Shown here piece by piece: positions 7,856 through 15,383 of a stretch of 64,000 bases of DNA. This stretch comes from Bacteroidota bacterium. GTDB taxonomy: Bacteria; Bacteroidota; Ignavibacteria; Ignavibacteriales; Melioribacteraceae. The notes beneath the pieces are model-generated. The model was not told where the DNA came from. It made no database searches and was given only the letters and a program-made list of their open reading frames with translations. Location: assembly GCA_018829205.1 (NCBI GenBank), contig JAHJUE010000035.1:1-64000 (forward strand), in the 5' to 3' direction. Every line of letters begins with the position of its first letter. Within the stretch, counting starts at the first letter, position 1. Made by a program: the position numbers and the translations under genes.

Positions 7856-8011
7856 CAGCTAACCTTTTAAATAAGTAAAGAGTTACCGTAAAAAAGGCGG
7901 GGCGGAAAATAAAAAGAATAATATTTTTAAGTTATATCACAAGGTAGATTTAATATAAATTTTAATTTGAGAGAAAGTAATCAAATGATTTGACTTAACT
8001 AATAGTTATAC
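7856..8011 (+). other. attC-like recombination site C
   Basis: It starts CAGCTAAC (7856-7863), the exact reverse complement of GTTAGCTG at 5987-5994 where this two-gene cassette begins. Its right end reads TTAACTAATAGTTATAC (core GTTATAC, 8005-8011). The arm TAACCTTTTAAATAAGT matches the reverse complement of the right arm (TAACTATTAGTTAAGT) at about 12 of 16 positions. The right half (7943-8011) belongs to the same repeat family as 3797-3864. Confidence 0.55.
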
Positions 8012-8030
8012 TGCTTTTTAAAAGGTACAT

Positions 8031-9998
8031 ATGAATATCATTGAAAATTATATTATTAAAAAGGTATTAGATACATCATGGAATCTTCTTTCAAAGAGAG
8101 TAAAACGAAGTAAATATAAGTTGAAGAACAATAAAGATGATTTAGAAGATTCATTGAATTACCATATGAAGAGTATAAATAACTTTTGTACTAGTATTAA
8201 TTTCAAAAGATCAAATATTATAAAGAAATTAAGTGATTTATATATTGATGTTGACATTTTGTTAAACCCGCATCATCTAAGCGCAGATAACTATGACTCA
8301 AGCATAAGTTCAAGCGAACTTATAAAAAGTATTAATACTAACCTAATTATTTTTGGACAAGCTGGTGCAGGTAAGACAACATTATTAAAGAAAATATGTT
8401 CGAATCTTCTATTTGACACTGAAAATGTTTCAAAGAATTTTAACTTCCCAATTTTGATTGAACTTAATACACTTGAAGATTTCTATTCACCTTTGACAAA
8501 GTATTATACAACCGCTGGTCCATTAACAGAAAAGTTATTAGATATTACAGGTCTAAGAATCGATTTTATTGATGAAGATATTGAAGGTAATGAGAAAACT
8601 ACAAAGACAGTAAATGCAAATTCATTTAGGACATTTAAGGAAAGATGCATCGTTGAATTATTAGATAATATAAGTCCTATAATATTGTTAGATGGCTTTG
8701 ATGAAATATTCGATTATGATTTAAGGGATAGACTAATAAAAGATATAATAAAACTGACTAAGCATTTTGAAAGTACAAAAGTATTATTAACTACAAGAGT
8801 TGGTGAATTCAATTATTATTTGGATAATACTCTGCAATATGAAATTTCTCACTTAACTTCTTTTCAGGTTAAAACCTTTGTTCACAATTGGTTCAATAAT
8901 GATAAAAATTTATCAAACAAGTTTTTAGAAAAATTGTACGAATCTCCATTCAAGGATACCTCAATTAAACCACTGACTATTGCTCATTTGTGTGTTGTAT
9001 TCAAAAAATACAAATCTTTCCCCGATAAACCGTCAGATCTTTATAAAAGAATTGTTAATCTTTTAATAGAAGATTGGGATTATGAGCGAAATATTACTAG
9101 AAAGTCACAATTCCCAGGATTTTTAAATGAAGAAAAATTCAGATTTTTATGCCATTTATCATACCATCTATCAACTAATTATTATTCTCTTGAATACACA
9201 CACGATGAATTTCTTAGTAGCTATTTATTAATACATGATTATTTTAACCTTCCTAAATCTGCTTCCAAAAAAGTTGTTAATGAAATTGAATCACATACAA
9301 GCTTATTTGTTCAAAGTTCAGAATATAAGTTCAAATTCTCTCATAAATCTATTCAAGAATACCTAGTTGCAGAATATATTAAAAGCGCTACAAGATCATT
9401 AGAATACCTATCGCTTTGGAAATTACCTTATGAAATTGCAATTGCAATTTGTCTTTCAATGAATAATCTACATTCATTTTATGAACAAACTATATTAATA
9501 TTGTATAAATGCGATTTTACTTTCTTAATTAAATTTCTACAGAGATTATATGAGGAAAAACCCGTTTTTGTCATTAATAACGATCATGAAAAGAAATTAC
9601 TTATAACTAGCTTGATAAATATTATTAGCTCATTTTGGTATAGCAGATTATCAGGTTTAAATATCATAAAGGATATAAAAAATTATACACCAGATGATCT
9701 GTTGTTTAGTACCTTTAAAAGGCTTAATCAATCTACTCAAAAATGGAATATAGATGATGAACATAAGATTAAAGAAATAGAAGTGTTACTTAAAAAGATT
9801 ATTAAACAAAGTTCTAAGGATTTTGCTCCGGTATTAAATATTAGGCTAGAAATAGTTAATCGTGTTACACTTAATGATGGAAGAATATTAAATCTTTTTA
9901 TGAATATATCACCAGGAACAAATCTTAAATCAAATCGAAAGTATTTGATAGCAGAAAATAATTTTTTGACTGAACATTGCAAAATATCAGTTGAATAA
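8031..9998 (+). CDS. NACHT-domain STAND NTPase (bacterial NLR-like)
   Basis: 655 residues. A short helical N-terminus (1-80) is followed by a NACHT module: Walker A GQAGAGKTT at 109-117 (Lys115), Walker B LLDGFDEIF with Asp221/Asp224/Glu225, a sensor-like VLLTTRVGEF, then the helical winged-helix/STAND arms (LTSFQVKTFVHNWF and FKFSHKSIQEYLVAEYI, the latter being the conserved end-of-NACHT motif). The remaining 180 residues show no recognisable repeats or effector domain. Bacterial NACHT proteins act as phage sensors and trigger cell death or dormancy. No partner gene lies within the cassette, so it may act alone. The start has AAAAGG 5 nt upstream. Confidence 0.88.
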   Translation: MNIIENYIIKKVLDTSWNLLSKRVKRSKYKLKNNKDDLEDSLNYHMKSINNFCTSINFKRSNIIKKLSDLYIDVDILLNPHHLSADNYDSSISSSELIKSINTNLIIFGQAGAGKTTLLKKICSNLLFDTENVSKNFNFPILIELNTLEDFYSPLTKYYTTAGPLTEKLLDITGLRIDFIDEDIEGNEKTTKTVNANSFRTFKERCIVELLDNISPIILLDGFDEIFDYDLRDRLIKDIIKLTKHFESTKVLLTTRVGEFNYYLDNTLQYEISHLTSFQVKTFVHNWFNNDKNLSNKFLEKLYESPFKDTSIKPLTIAHLCVVFKKYKSFPDKPSDLYKRIVNLLIEDWDYERNITRKSQFPGFLNEEKFRFLCHLSYHLSTNYYSLEYTHDEFLSSYLLIHDYFNLPKSASKKVVNEIESHTSLFVQSSEYKFKFSHKSIQEYLVAEYIKSATRSLEYLSLWKLPYEIAIAICLSMNNLHSFYEQTILILYKCDFTFLIKFLQRLYEEKPVFVINNDHEKKLLITSLINIISSFWYSRLSGLNIIKDIKNYTPDDLLFSTFKRLNQSTQKWNIDDEHKIKEIEVLLKKIIKQSSKDFAPVLNIRLEIVNRVTLNDGRILNLFMNISPGTNLKSNRKYLIAENNFLTEHCKISVE

Positions 9999-10034
9999 GA
10001 CTTTTTTAATATTGATTCATTATATGGTTCTGAC

Positions 10035-10138
10035 GTATTATAACCTCTTTAATATGTAAAAAACACGCGCAAAGAACGCGGTGCAGACATGAAGAAAATA
10101 GAATATCAGAACAGTCACATAATAATATAAAGTTGTGG
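10035..10138 (+). other. Possible attC-like site D
   Basis: The left arm GTATTATAAC (10035-10044) partly matches the reverse complement of the cassette start at 8005 (expected GCAGTATAAC). A central hairpin CACGCGCAAAGAACGCGGTG follows, and a right arm ACATAATAATATAAAGTTGTGG ends near 10138. The right core (GTTGTGG) does not match the start consensus well, so this site is weak. The space between it and the next gene (10139-10188) is AT-rich with nothing else seen. Confidence 0.25.
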
Positions 10139-10188
10139 TATAAAAGAGTCTTTTGCACTTTTATAGTAAGTAAATATTTGAGGTGAAA

Positions 10189-11991
10189 ATGAGTAATAAA
10201 AAAATTGAAGTCGGAAAAGCAGAAGCACATTATAATGCTAATTTTTCTCGCATTTTAAAATATTCAGTAGAAATGTATCATAATGGATTAAATGAACATA
10301 AAATAATGTCAGCGCCTGAGCTTGATATGCTTCAAAATAAAGTTAATCTCCAAGTAGAAAAATGGAATGAGAAATGGGATAAAATTGAATCAAAGAGAAT
10401 TCAAAATGAGGAAAAAGAGGCTAATATTGAAGAAGCGACGGAAAGAACGGAAGAAGCTCAAAGATCATTAAAAATAATTGATGATTTATTAATTCATACT
10501 CTCAATATTGATGATACCATAGAATGGAATAGATTAAAATCAAGAAAAAAATTTACTGAACAAAATCCAAAAGAATTATTACAGCTAAAAATTAATGATA
10601 TTAAAAAACCAATTAAAAATGAAATAATAGAATTACCCCCAAAACCAGATTCATCATCACCTGTATTTACTCCACAATTAACATTTCTTGATAAAATATT
10701 TTCTTCAAACAGAACTAAGAAAGAAAAGCTTGCGAAAGAAAAATATGTAAATGCTTTCCGTATTTGGGAAAAAGATTGTAATAGGATTAACGATGATAAT
10801 TCGAAATATGCATTGGAATATGAATCAGAATTAAACGAATACATTAAAAAAATTGAAGCGATAAAATTAGAAAATGAAAAAGATGTTGCTGAATGGGAAA
10901 AAAGAAAAGAATTATTTTTCAATAAACAAGCAGAGTTTAATGCAAAAATTGATGAGATGAAAAACAGATATTTTGAATTAGATCAAAGCTCAATATTGGA
11001 ATATTGCGAAATGGTATTAAATAATTCTGAGTATCCTGATTCTTTCCCTAAAAGTTTTGAATTAGAATATAATCCAGAAAATAAAATTTTGATTGTTGAA
11101 TATAATTTGCCTCCTATTGAATCTTTCCCAAGAATTAAAGAAGTAAAATATGTTGCATCGAAAAATGAGTTAAATGAAGTTTATATTTCTGATGTTCAAC
11201 TAAATAAAATGTTTGATGAATCAATGTATAAAATTGCATTGAGAACAATTCATGAATTATTTGAAGCAGATAATGCAGGAGCATTAGAAGCAGTTTCATT
11301 TAACGGTTGGGTGACTTCAATAAATAAAGCAACAGGCAAAAAAGAACATAATTGTATTCTAAGTATTCAAACAAAAAAAAGTGAATTTATTGAAATAGAT
11401 TTATCGAATGTTGATCCCAAAATATGTTTTAGAAATCTAAAAGGTGTTGCTAGTAGCAAATTAAGTACTCTTACTCCAATTCAACCTATTTTGCAAATTA
11501 GCAAATCAGATAAAAGATTTGTTGATGGTTATAATGTTACCAATGATATTGATTCTTCAACAAACATAGCAGCTATGGATTGGGAAGATTTTGAGCATTT
11601 AATAAGGGAGTTATTTGAAAAAGAATTCCAATCAAATGGTGGTGAAGTAAAGGTTACTCAAGCAAGCAGGGACGGTGGTGTTGATGCAATTGCATTTGAC
11701 CCTGATCCAATTCGTGGAGGTAAAATAGTCATCCAAGCTAAAAGATATACTAACACTGTTGGCGTTTCTGCAGTCAGAGATTTGTATGGCACTGTTGTTA
11801 ATGAAGGCGCTACGAAAGGAATACTTGTTTCAACTGCTGATTATGGACCAGATGCTTATGAGTTTTCAAAAGGTAAACCATTAACATTATTGAATGGTTC
11901 TAATCTTTTACATTTACTTGAAAAACATGGGCATCACGCGAAAATCGATTTAAAAGAGGCAAAGCTTATTTTTAAAAATAAGCAAGGCTAA
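10189..11991 (+). CDS. Coiled-coil protein with C-terminal Mrr-type restriction endonuclease domain
   Basis: 600 residues. The first 280 are dominated by charged, Glu/Lys-rich coiled coil interrupted by a Pro-rich stretch (about 145-165). The 290-455 region is a globular domain I cannot name. The final part (463-600) is an Mrr/PD-(D/E)xK nuclease: DFEHLIRELFE, then DGGVD with Asp499, then QAKRY with Gln516-Ala-Lys518. It is predicted to cut DNA, possibly modified or invading DNA. The longer frame starts with GTG at 10183; the ATG at 10189 has GAGG 5 nt upstream and is preferred. It is a single gene between boundary elements with AT-rich codon use. Some Mrr proteins with long coiled coils are stand-alone type IV-like systems. 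Confidence 0.82.
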   Translation: MSNKKIEVGKAEAHYNANFSRILKYSVEMYHNGLNEHKIMSAPELDMLQNKVNLQVEKWNEKWDKIESKRIQNEEKEANIEEATERTEEAQRSLKIIDDLLIHTLNIDDTIEWNRLKSRKKFTEQNPKELLQLKINDIKKPIKNEIIELPPKPDSSSPVFTPQLTFLDKIFSSNRTKKEKLAKEKYVNAFRIWEKDCNRINDDNSKYALEYESELNEYIKKIEAIKLENEKDVAEWEKRKELFFNKQAEFNAKIDEMKNRYFELDQSSILEYCEMVLNNSEYPDSFPKSFELEYNPENKILIVEYNLPPIESFPRIKEVKYVASKNELNEVYISDVQLNKMFDESMYKIALRTIHELFEADNAGALEAVSFNGWVTSINKATGKKEHNCILSIQTKKSEFIEIDLSNVDPKICFRNLKGVASSKLSTLTPIQPILQISKSDKRFVDGYNVTNDIDSSTNIAAMDWEDFEHLIRELFEKEFQSNGGEVKVTQASRDGGVDAIAFDPDPIRGGKIVIQAKRYTNTVGVSAVRDLYGTVVNEGATKGILVSTADYGPDAYEFSKGKPLTLLNGSNLLHLLEKHGHHAKIDLKEAKLIFKNKQG

Positions 11992-12023
11992 AGTTCTAAA
12001 AATATTGTAATAATAAAATAATA

Positions 12024-12066
12024 TATTGTAGTTATAGGCGGCTGGTTATTTGTAACGCCGTTATAA
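12024..12066 (+). other. attC-like site E (right half)
   Basis: TATTGTAGTTATAGGCGG...TTATTTGTAACGCCGTTATAA is homologous to the right ends of sites A (34 of 43 identical bases) and B. Its core GTTATAA (12060-12066) sits directly at the start of the retron effector gene. No convincing left arm is visible between 11992 and 12023, so the site may be eroded. Confidence 0.45.
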
Positions 12067-12968
12067 TGCTAATGAAAAACCTAATATTAATATCGAAAAA
12101 AATTATCATATTTTACAAGAAAGAAATACAATCAAATGATATAGCTATATTTCTTTGTGGCGGTGCATCAGATGAACAAATTAAATTTAGGTTCATTCTG
12201 GGAAACCAATTAGAACTTAGGAAATCTCAGTATATTTATTCGATTTATTATCCCGAAACATTATTCAGTGAGATTTTACTTGGATATAGCGATATTGATT
12301 TACTTAGCTTAGAAAATTTATTAGCAAAAAGTGTTAATGTTGTTGTAGTCCCGCTTCAGAGTGTTGGCACATTCACCGAATTGGGTGCATTTGCTAATCA
12401 CCCTATGTTGAAAGATAAATTAATAATTATCATTGATCCAAGATATAGTAAATCTAAAAGTTTTATTAATTCAGGCCCAATAAAATTATTGAAGAACAAA
12501 ACAAATAGTCACATTATTTACAATGAGATGAAAGTTTCTGATATAGAAAAAATATCATATAAGATTTCTGAGGCTGCTCGAGATATTTCTGAAAAGACTC
12601 CTCTCAAGAAAGATTTAACAAATCCACTTTCTTCAACATTATTGTTTCTGTTTTTAATATATGTTTTCGATCCCATAGAAAAAAATACTTTTGAAAAATT
12701 AGTATCTAGCTTAGGTTTAAATGATCCACTAGAGATAAATTCAGCGACAATAGTCAATTCACTAATAAATAGTGGAAATATAAAACTTCAAAATAATTAT
12801 TATTTATCATTTGTTGAGGAAGGATTTGAAAACATTCTTGAGAAAAAAGGCTATAACGATACGCAAGTCATTAAAATAAAAAATAACTTATCTAAGTTTC
12901 GAATACATGCATTAAACATTTATTATAGAAAAAGAGGGTTATATTCAAAAGGAAGAGTAAGTCCATAG
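12066..12968 (+). CDS. Retron effector: NDT-like N-glycosidase with winged-helix C-terminus (Ec86/type II-like)
   Basis: 300 residues related to the Ec86 (Retron-Eco1) effector. Shared blocks include IFLCGG near the N-terminus, YPETLF, LLSLENLLA, the catalytic-loop motif TFTELGAFAN with Glu105, and KSKSFINSGPIKLL. The nucleoside deoxyribosyltransferase-like domain covers about 20-170; the C-terminal 100 residues (about 205-275) look like a winged helix. In characterised relatives the toxin is held inactive in a filament with RT and msDNA and attacks a nucleotide cofactor such as NAD when released; here that is inference. The usual PESPGS-like segment reads PLQSVGT. The start may be the ATG at 12066 or 12072. 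The last codons and the stop form arm a1 of the retron ncRNA. Confidence 0.88.
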   Translation: MLMKNLILISKKIIIFYKKEIQSNDIAIFLCGGASDEQIKFRFILGNQLELRKSQYIYSIYYPETLFSEILLGYSDIDLLSLENLLAKSVNVVVVPLQSVGTFTELGAFANHPMLKDKLIIIIDPRYSKSKSFINSGPIKLLKNKTNSHIIYNEMKVSDIEKISYKISEAARDISEKTPLKKDLTNPLSSTLLFLFLIYVFDPIEKNTFEKLVSSLGLNDPLEINSATIVNSLINSGNIKLQNNYYLSFVEEGFENILEKKGYNDTQVIKIKNNLSKFRIHALNIYYRKRGLYSKGRVSP

Positions 12969-13123
12969 ACAGTTGCTTTGGCAACGTGGTAGAGCATTCT
13001 CTGCCCAGTAAATAAGCTCTGCATTTGTTGAATTAAATTTATTTCATAAATTTAATTCACATATGCAATAATCCTCATCGGATTATTGCATATGTCCTCT
13101 CCAAGGGTATGGACTTCTCTTCC
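12951..13123 (+). ncRNA. Retron msr-msd noncoding RNA
   Basis: Inverted repeat a1 (12951-12967) pairs with a2 (13108-13123): AAGTCCATA with TATGGACTT (9 bp) and GGAAGAG with CTCTTCC (7 bp), with one bulged T. Inside are two msr-type hairpins, GTTGC-TTTG-GCAAC (12972-12985) and GGTAGAG-CATT-CTCTGCC (12988-13005), then two perfect msd hairpins: a 13-bp stem 13030-13042/13046-13058 with loop TTC, and a 16-bp stem 13059-13074/13080-13095 with loop TCATC. G12968, the last base of the effector stop codon and the first base after a1, is the best candidate for the branching guanosine. The reverse transcriptase ATG follows a2 by 10 nt. Confidence 0.87.
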
Positions 13124-13133
13124 TAATATTATT

Positions 13134-14066
13134 ATGAGCACAACAGAACTATTAAGGCTAAGAGATCTACCTGTTTTCGATAATATAGAGGAATTTGCTT
13201 CCTTATGTCATATTTCGAAAATTGATATTAGTGCAATACAATATAATGCATATCCTTTCTATCGTAGATACCCTATGCTAAAAAAAAATGGTAAGATTAG
13301 AATAGTCTATCAACCAAATCCTACCGTAAAAGCAATACAGTGCTGGATTTTAAGGCACATTCTAGACAAAGTGAACCCTTCTGAATACTCCACAGCTTTT
13401 AGAAAGAATAAATCGACTTTAGATAATGTTTCTCCGCACAAACACAATCGTTTTTTTTTTCGCACTGATATTGTTGATTTTTTCCCAACAATAAATCGTT
13501 CAAGGGTATTTTTCTTATTTAAAAACATTGGTTATGATACAAAACAAGCAATATTATTAGCACGATTATGTACATGCAGTAATTTACTTCCACAAGGAGC
13601 AGTTACATCACCTTCAATATCCAATTTGGTTGTAAATAAAATGGATAGACGTCTAGCTGGATATGCAAATAAAAAAAATATAGTATATACACGTTATGCT
13701 GATGATCTTACATTCTCTTCTAATAATCGAAGTGTACTGAACAATTCTATAAGATTAATTAAAAGGATAATTGAAGAAGAAGAATTTATAGTAAATCTTG
13801 AAAAGACAAATTTCATTGGTCCAAGTAAATCATGCAAGATAACTGGATTAATTAAAAATACCTCTGAACCCTCGTTTGGTATAGGTAAGAAAAAAAAGAA
13901 TAGGATGAGATGTGTCATGTATTATCATATTGTAAAGAAAATAACAATAGATCCTAATTATTCGTCTGATAATTCGATAATCGGCTGGCTCAGTTTCTTA
14001 AATTCAGTTGATAAAGCATCGTTTAAATACATGAATAATTATTGGCTGTCATTAAAAGCTTTATAA
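13134..14066 (+). CDS. Retron reverse transcriptase
   Basis: 310 residues carrying the retron RT blocks in order: NGKIRIVYQPN, the retron-specific region X as NVSPH (canonical NAxxH), TDIVDFFPTI with Asp112, LPQGAVTSPSISNL, catalytic YADD at 188-191, and region Y as ITGL (canonical VTG). It would prime from the ncRNA branch G and copy msd into msDNA. An open frame extends upstream to 13086, but that ATG lies inside the second msd hairpin, so the ATG at 13134, 10 nt after a2, is chosen. No clear Shine-Dalgarno sequence is visible. The stop codon overlaps the left arm of boundary site F. Gene order is effector, ncRNA, RT. Confidence 0.93.
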   Translation: MSTTELLRLRDLPVFDNIEEFASLCHISKIDISAIQYNAYPFYRRYPMLKKNGKIRIVYQPNPTVKAIQCWILRHILDKVNPSEYSTAFRKNKSTLDNVSPHKHNRFFFRTDIVDFFPTINRSRVFFLFKNIGYDTKQAILLARLCTCSNLLPQGAVTSPSISNLVVNKMDRRLAGYANKKNIVYTRYADDLTFSSNNRSVLNNSIRLIKRIIEEEEFIVNLEKTNFIGPSKSCKITGLIKNTSEPSFGIGKKKKNRMRCVMYYHIVKKITIDPNYSSDNSIIGWLSFLNSVDKASFKYMNNYWLSLKAL

Positions 14067-14140
14067 CCAACCAAACTAACGGCCAACATATTTGCATTTA
14101 ACATTTATTTTAAGGTCGACGGGTAATTTATTTAACTTTT
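14061..14140 (+). other. attC-like site F, right end of the cassette cluster
   Basis: TTATAAC (14061-14067) overlaps the RT stop codon and matches the reverse complement of the retron cassette start (12060-12067) in 7 of 8 positions. The right half GGTCGACGGGTAATTT (14115-14130) resembles the GGGCGACGGGTTATTT of site B. No intact GTT core follows, so the outer end appears degenerate. Beyond it, host-like sequence resumes. Confidence 0.35.
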
Positions 14141-14155
14141 ATAAATCAATAAATT

Positions 14156-14593
14156 ATGGAAGAAAATAATTACATAAATCAAAATTATAATTTAATCCGG
14201 CTTAAGAAATATCTTAATTATGAAGTGTCGGGTTTGGTATTATTTATTTTATCATTTCAGGTATTCATATTTATTTTTTTAGCATCGGCGGCGGTTTTAA
14301 TATTTACTCCATTCATGCTTTATGTATTATACACAGAAAAGAAAAAAGGCTGGCTGATTCTATTTATAATAATTGTTTTTATTCCGCTTATGGTGCTTAT
14401 TGTTTCGTTTATTTTTATTGAATTCAGCAGACCGATGCTCTTTATTTCAATAGGTTTGTTTTATTTTTACTTTTTTTTACTGCGTTTTGATGTTAATGAA
14501 TGGGTACGTGAAGCGGGCGCCAAAAACCAATATCTTAGGGATAAAAAGAAAAGGGAATTAGAATTAAAATCATTTACTGATAATTTTAATTAA
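14156..14593 (+). CDS. Small integral membrane protein, unknown function
   Basis: 145 residues with about four hydrophobic segments (roughly 24-50, 62-85 and 93-112, the first probably split into two helices) and a charged C-terminal tail (KKRELELKSF). No signal peptide or recognisable domain. It is the first gene after the accessory island, and codon use returns to the more GC-tolerant pattern of the chromosome. No strong ribosome-binding site is visible. I do not recognise the family. Confidence 0.65.
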   Translation: MEENNYINQNYNLIRLKKYLNYEVSGLVLFILSFQVFIFIFLASAAVLIFTPFMLYVLYTEKKKGWLILFIIIVFIPLMVLIVSFIFIEFSRPMLFISIGLFYFYFFLLRFDVNEWVREAGAKNQYLRDKKKRELELKSFTDNFN

Positions 14594-14694
14594 TAACTTA
14601 TTTATTCTTACCCGATAGAAGCGGTTCCGCAATAAATCTGCTGTATATACATGTTATTTATTAAACTGATGCACAATAAATCAAACTATATTAA

Positions 14695-15225
14695 ATGGAA
14701 ACTGTTTTAGAAAATAAATTAATGACCTCTTACAAAGATGAGATGATTTCATTTTTAAAATCTCATCCTGAATATTTTGAAGAAGCGGTGCAGCTTGCAA
14801 TTTCGGATAAACAGCCGTATTCATGGCGCGCGGCTTTTTTATTATACGGCTGTATTGAAGAGAATGACAAACGAATTCAGAAACATATTAAATCAATTAT
14901 AAATTGTATTCGTGATAAGAAGGACGGACATCAAAGAGAATTGCTTAAAATTCTTTATAAGATGAAAATCAGCTCGAAATATGAAGGATATATTTTTGAT
15001 TTATGTATGAATTTATGGGAGCAGATAAATAAAAATCCCTCGGTGAGAATAACGGCGTTTAAGTTTATTGTAAAAATAACAAAGCAACACCCTGAATTAT
15101 ATGAAGAAATTACTTACCTTACGCAGGATCATTATCTGGAAACATTATCTCCCGGTGTAAAAAATTCTATAGAAAGAATAATAGAAGAATTAAACGGGGG
15201 GAAGGTTGTATATCAGTCCGGTTAA
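14695..15225 (+). CDS. HEAT-like alpha-solenoid protein, unknown function
   Basis: 176 residues, all-helical, soluble, with paired-helix periodicity such as SWRAAFLLYGCIEENDKRIQ and RITAFKFIVKITKQHPELYE that resembles HEAT-type repeats. Such proteins usually act as protein-interaction scaffolds. There is no catalytic motif, signal or membrane segment. It stands alone between two unrelated + strand genes with gaps of about 100 and 160 bp. Family assignment is by helix pattern only. Confidence 0.65.
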   Translation: METVLENKLMTSYKDEMISFLKSHPEYFEEAVQLAISDKQPYSWRAAFLLYGCIEENDKRIQKHIKSIINCIRDKKDGHQRELLKILYKMKISSKYEGYIFDLCMNLWEQINKNPSVRITAFKFIVKITKQHPELYEEITYLTQDHYLETLSPGVKNSIERIIEELNGGKVVYQSG

Positions 15226-15383
15226 GCGTATGCCGTTTCCGCATTAGTAATTATTGTTTTACCTGCTTATTTCCGATCAAAAAAAAGTTCTTAAACATAT
15301 CTATTTAACAAATCCGCAATAGCGTTTTATTTTTGAATAAATAAACATAATTCAAATTTAGAAATAATAAGGGAGAACCTACC

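Noticed and set aside
13086-13133. Upstream ATG for the retron RT
   Set aside because: This ATG lies inside the second msd hairpin and before arm a2. The extra 16 residues are explained by the ncRNA, and the ATG at 13134 gives the usual RT start.
3928-14140. Prophage or integrative conjugative element
   Set aside because: There are no capsid, tail, terminase, relaxase or integrase genes and no tRNA at the edges; all genes lie on one strand with boundary sites between them, which fits cassettes better.
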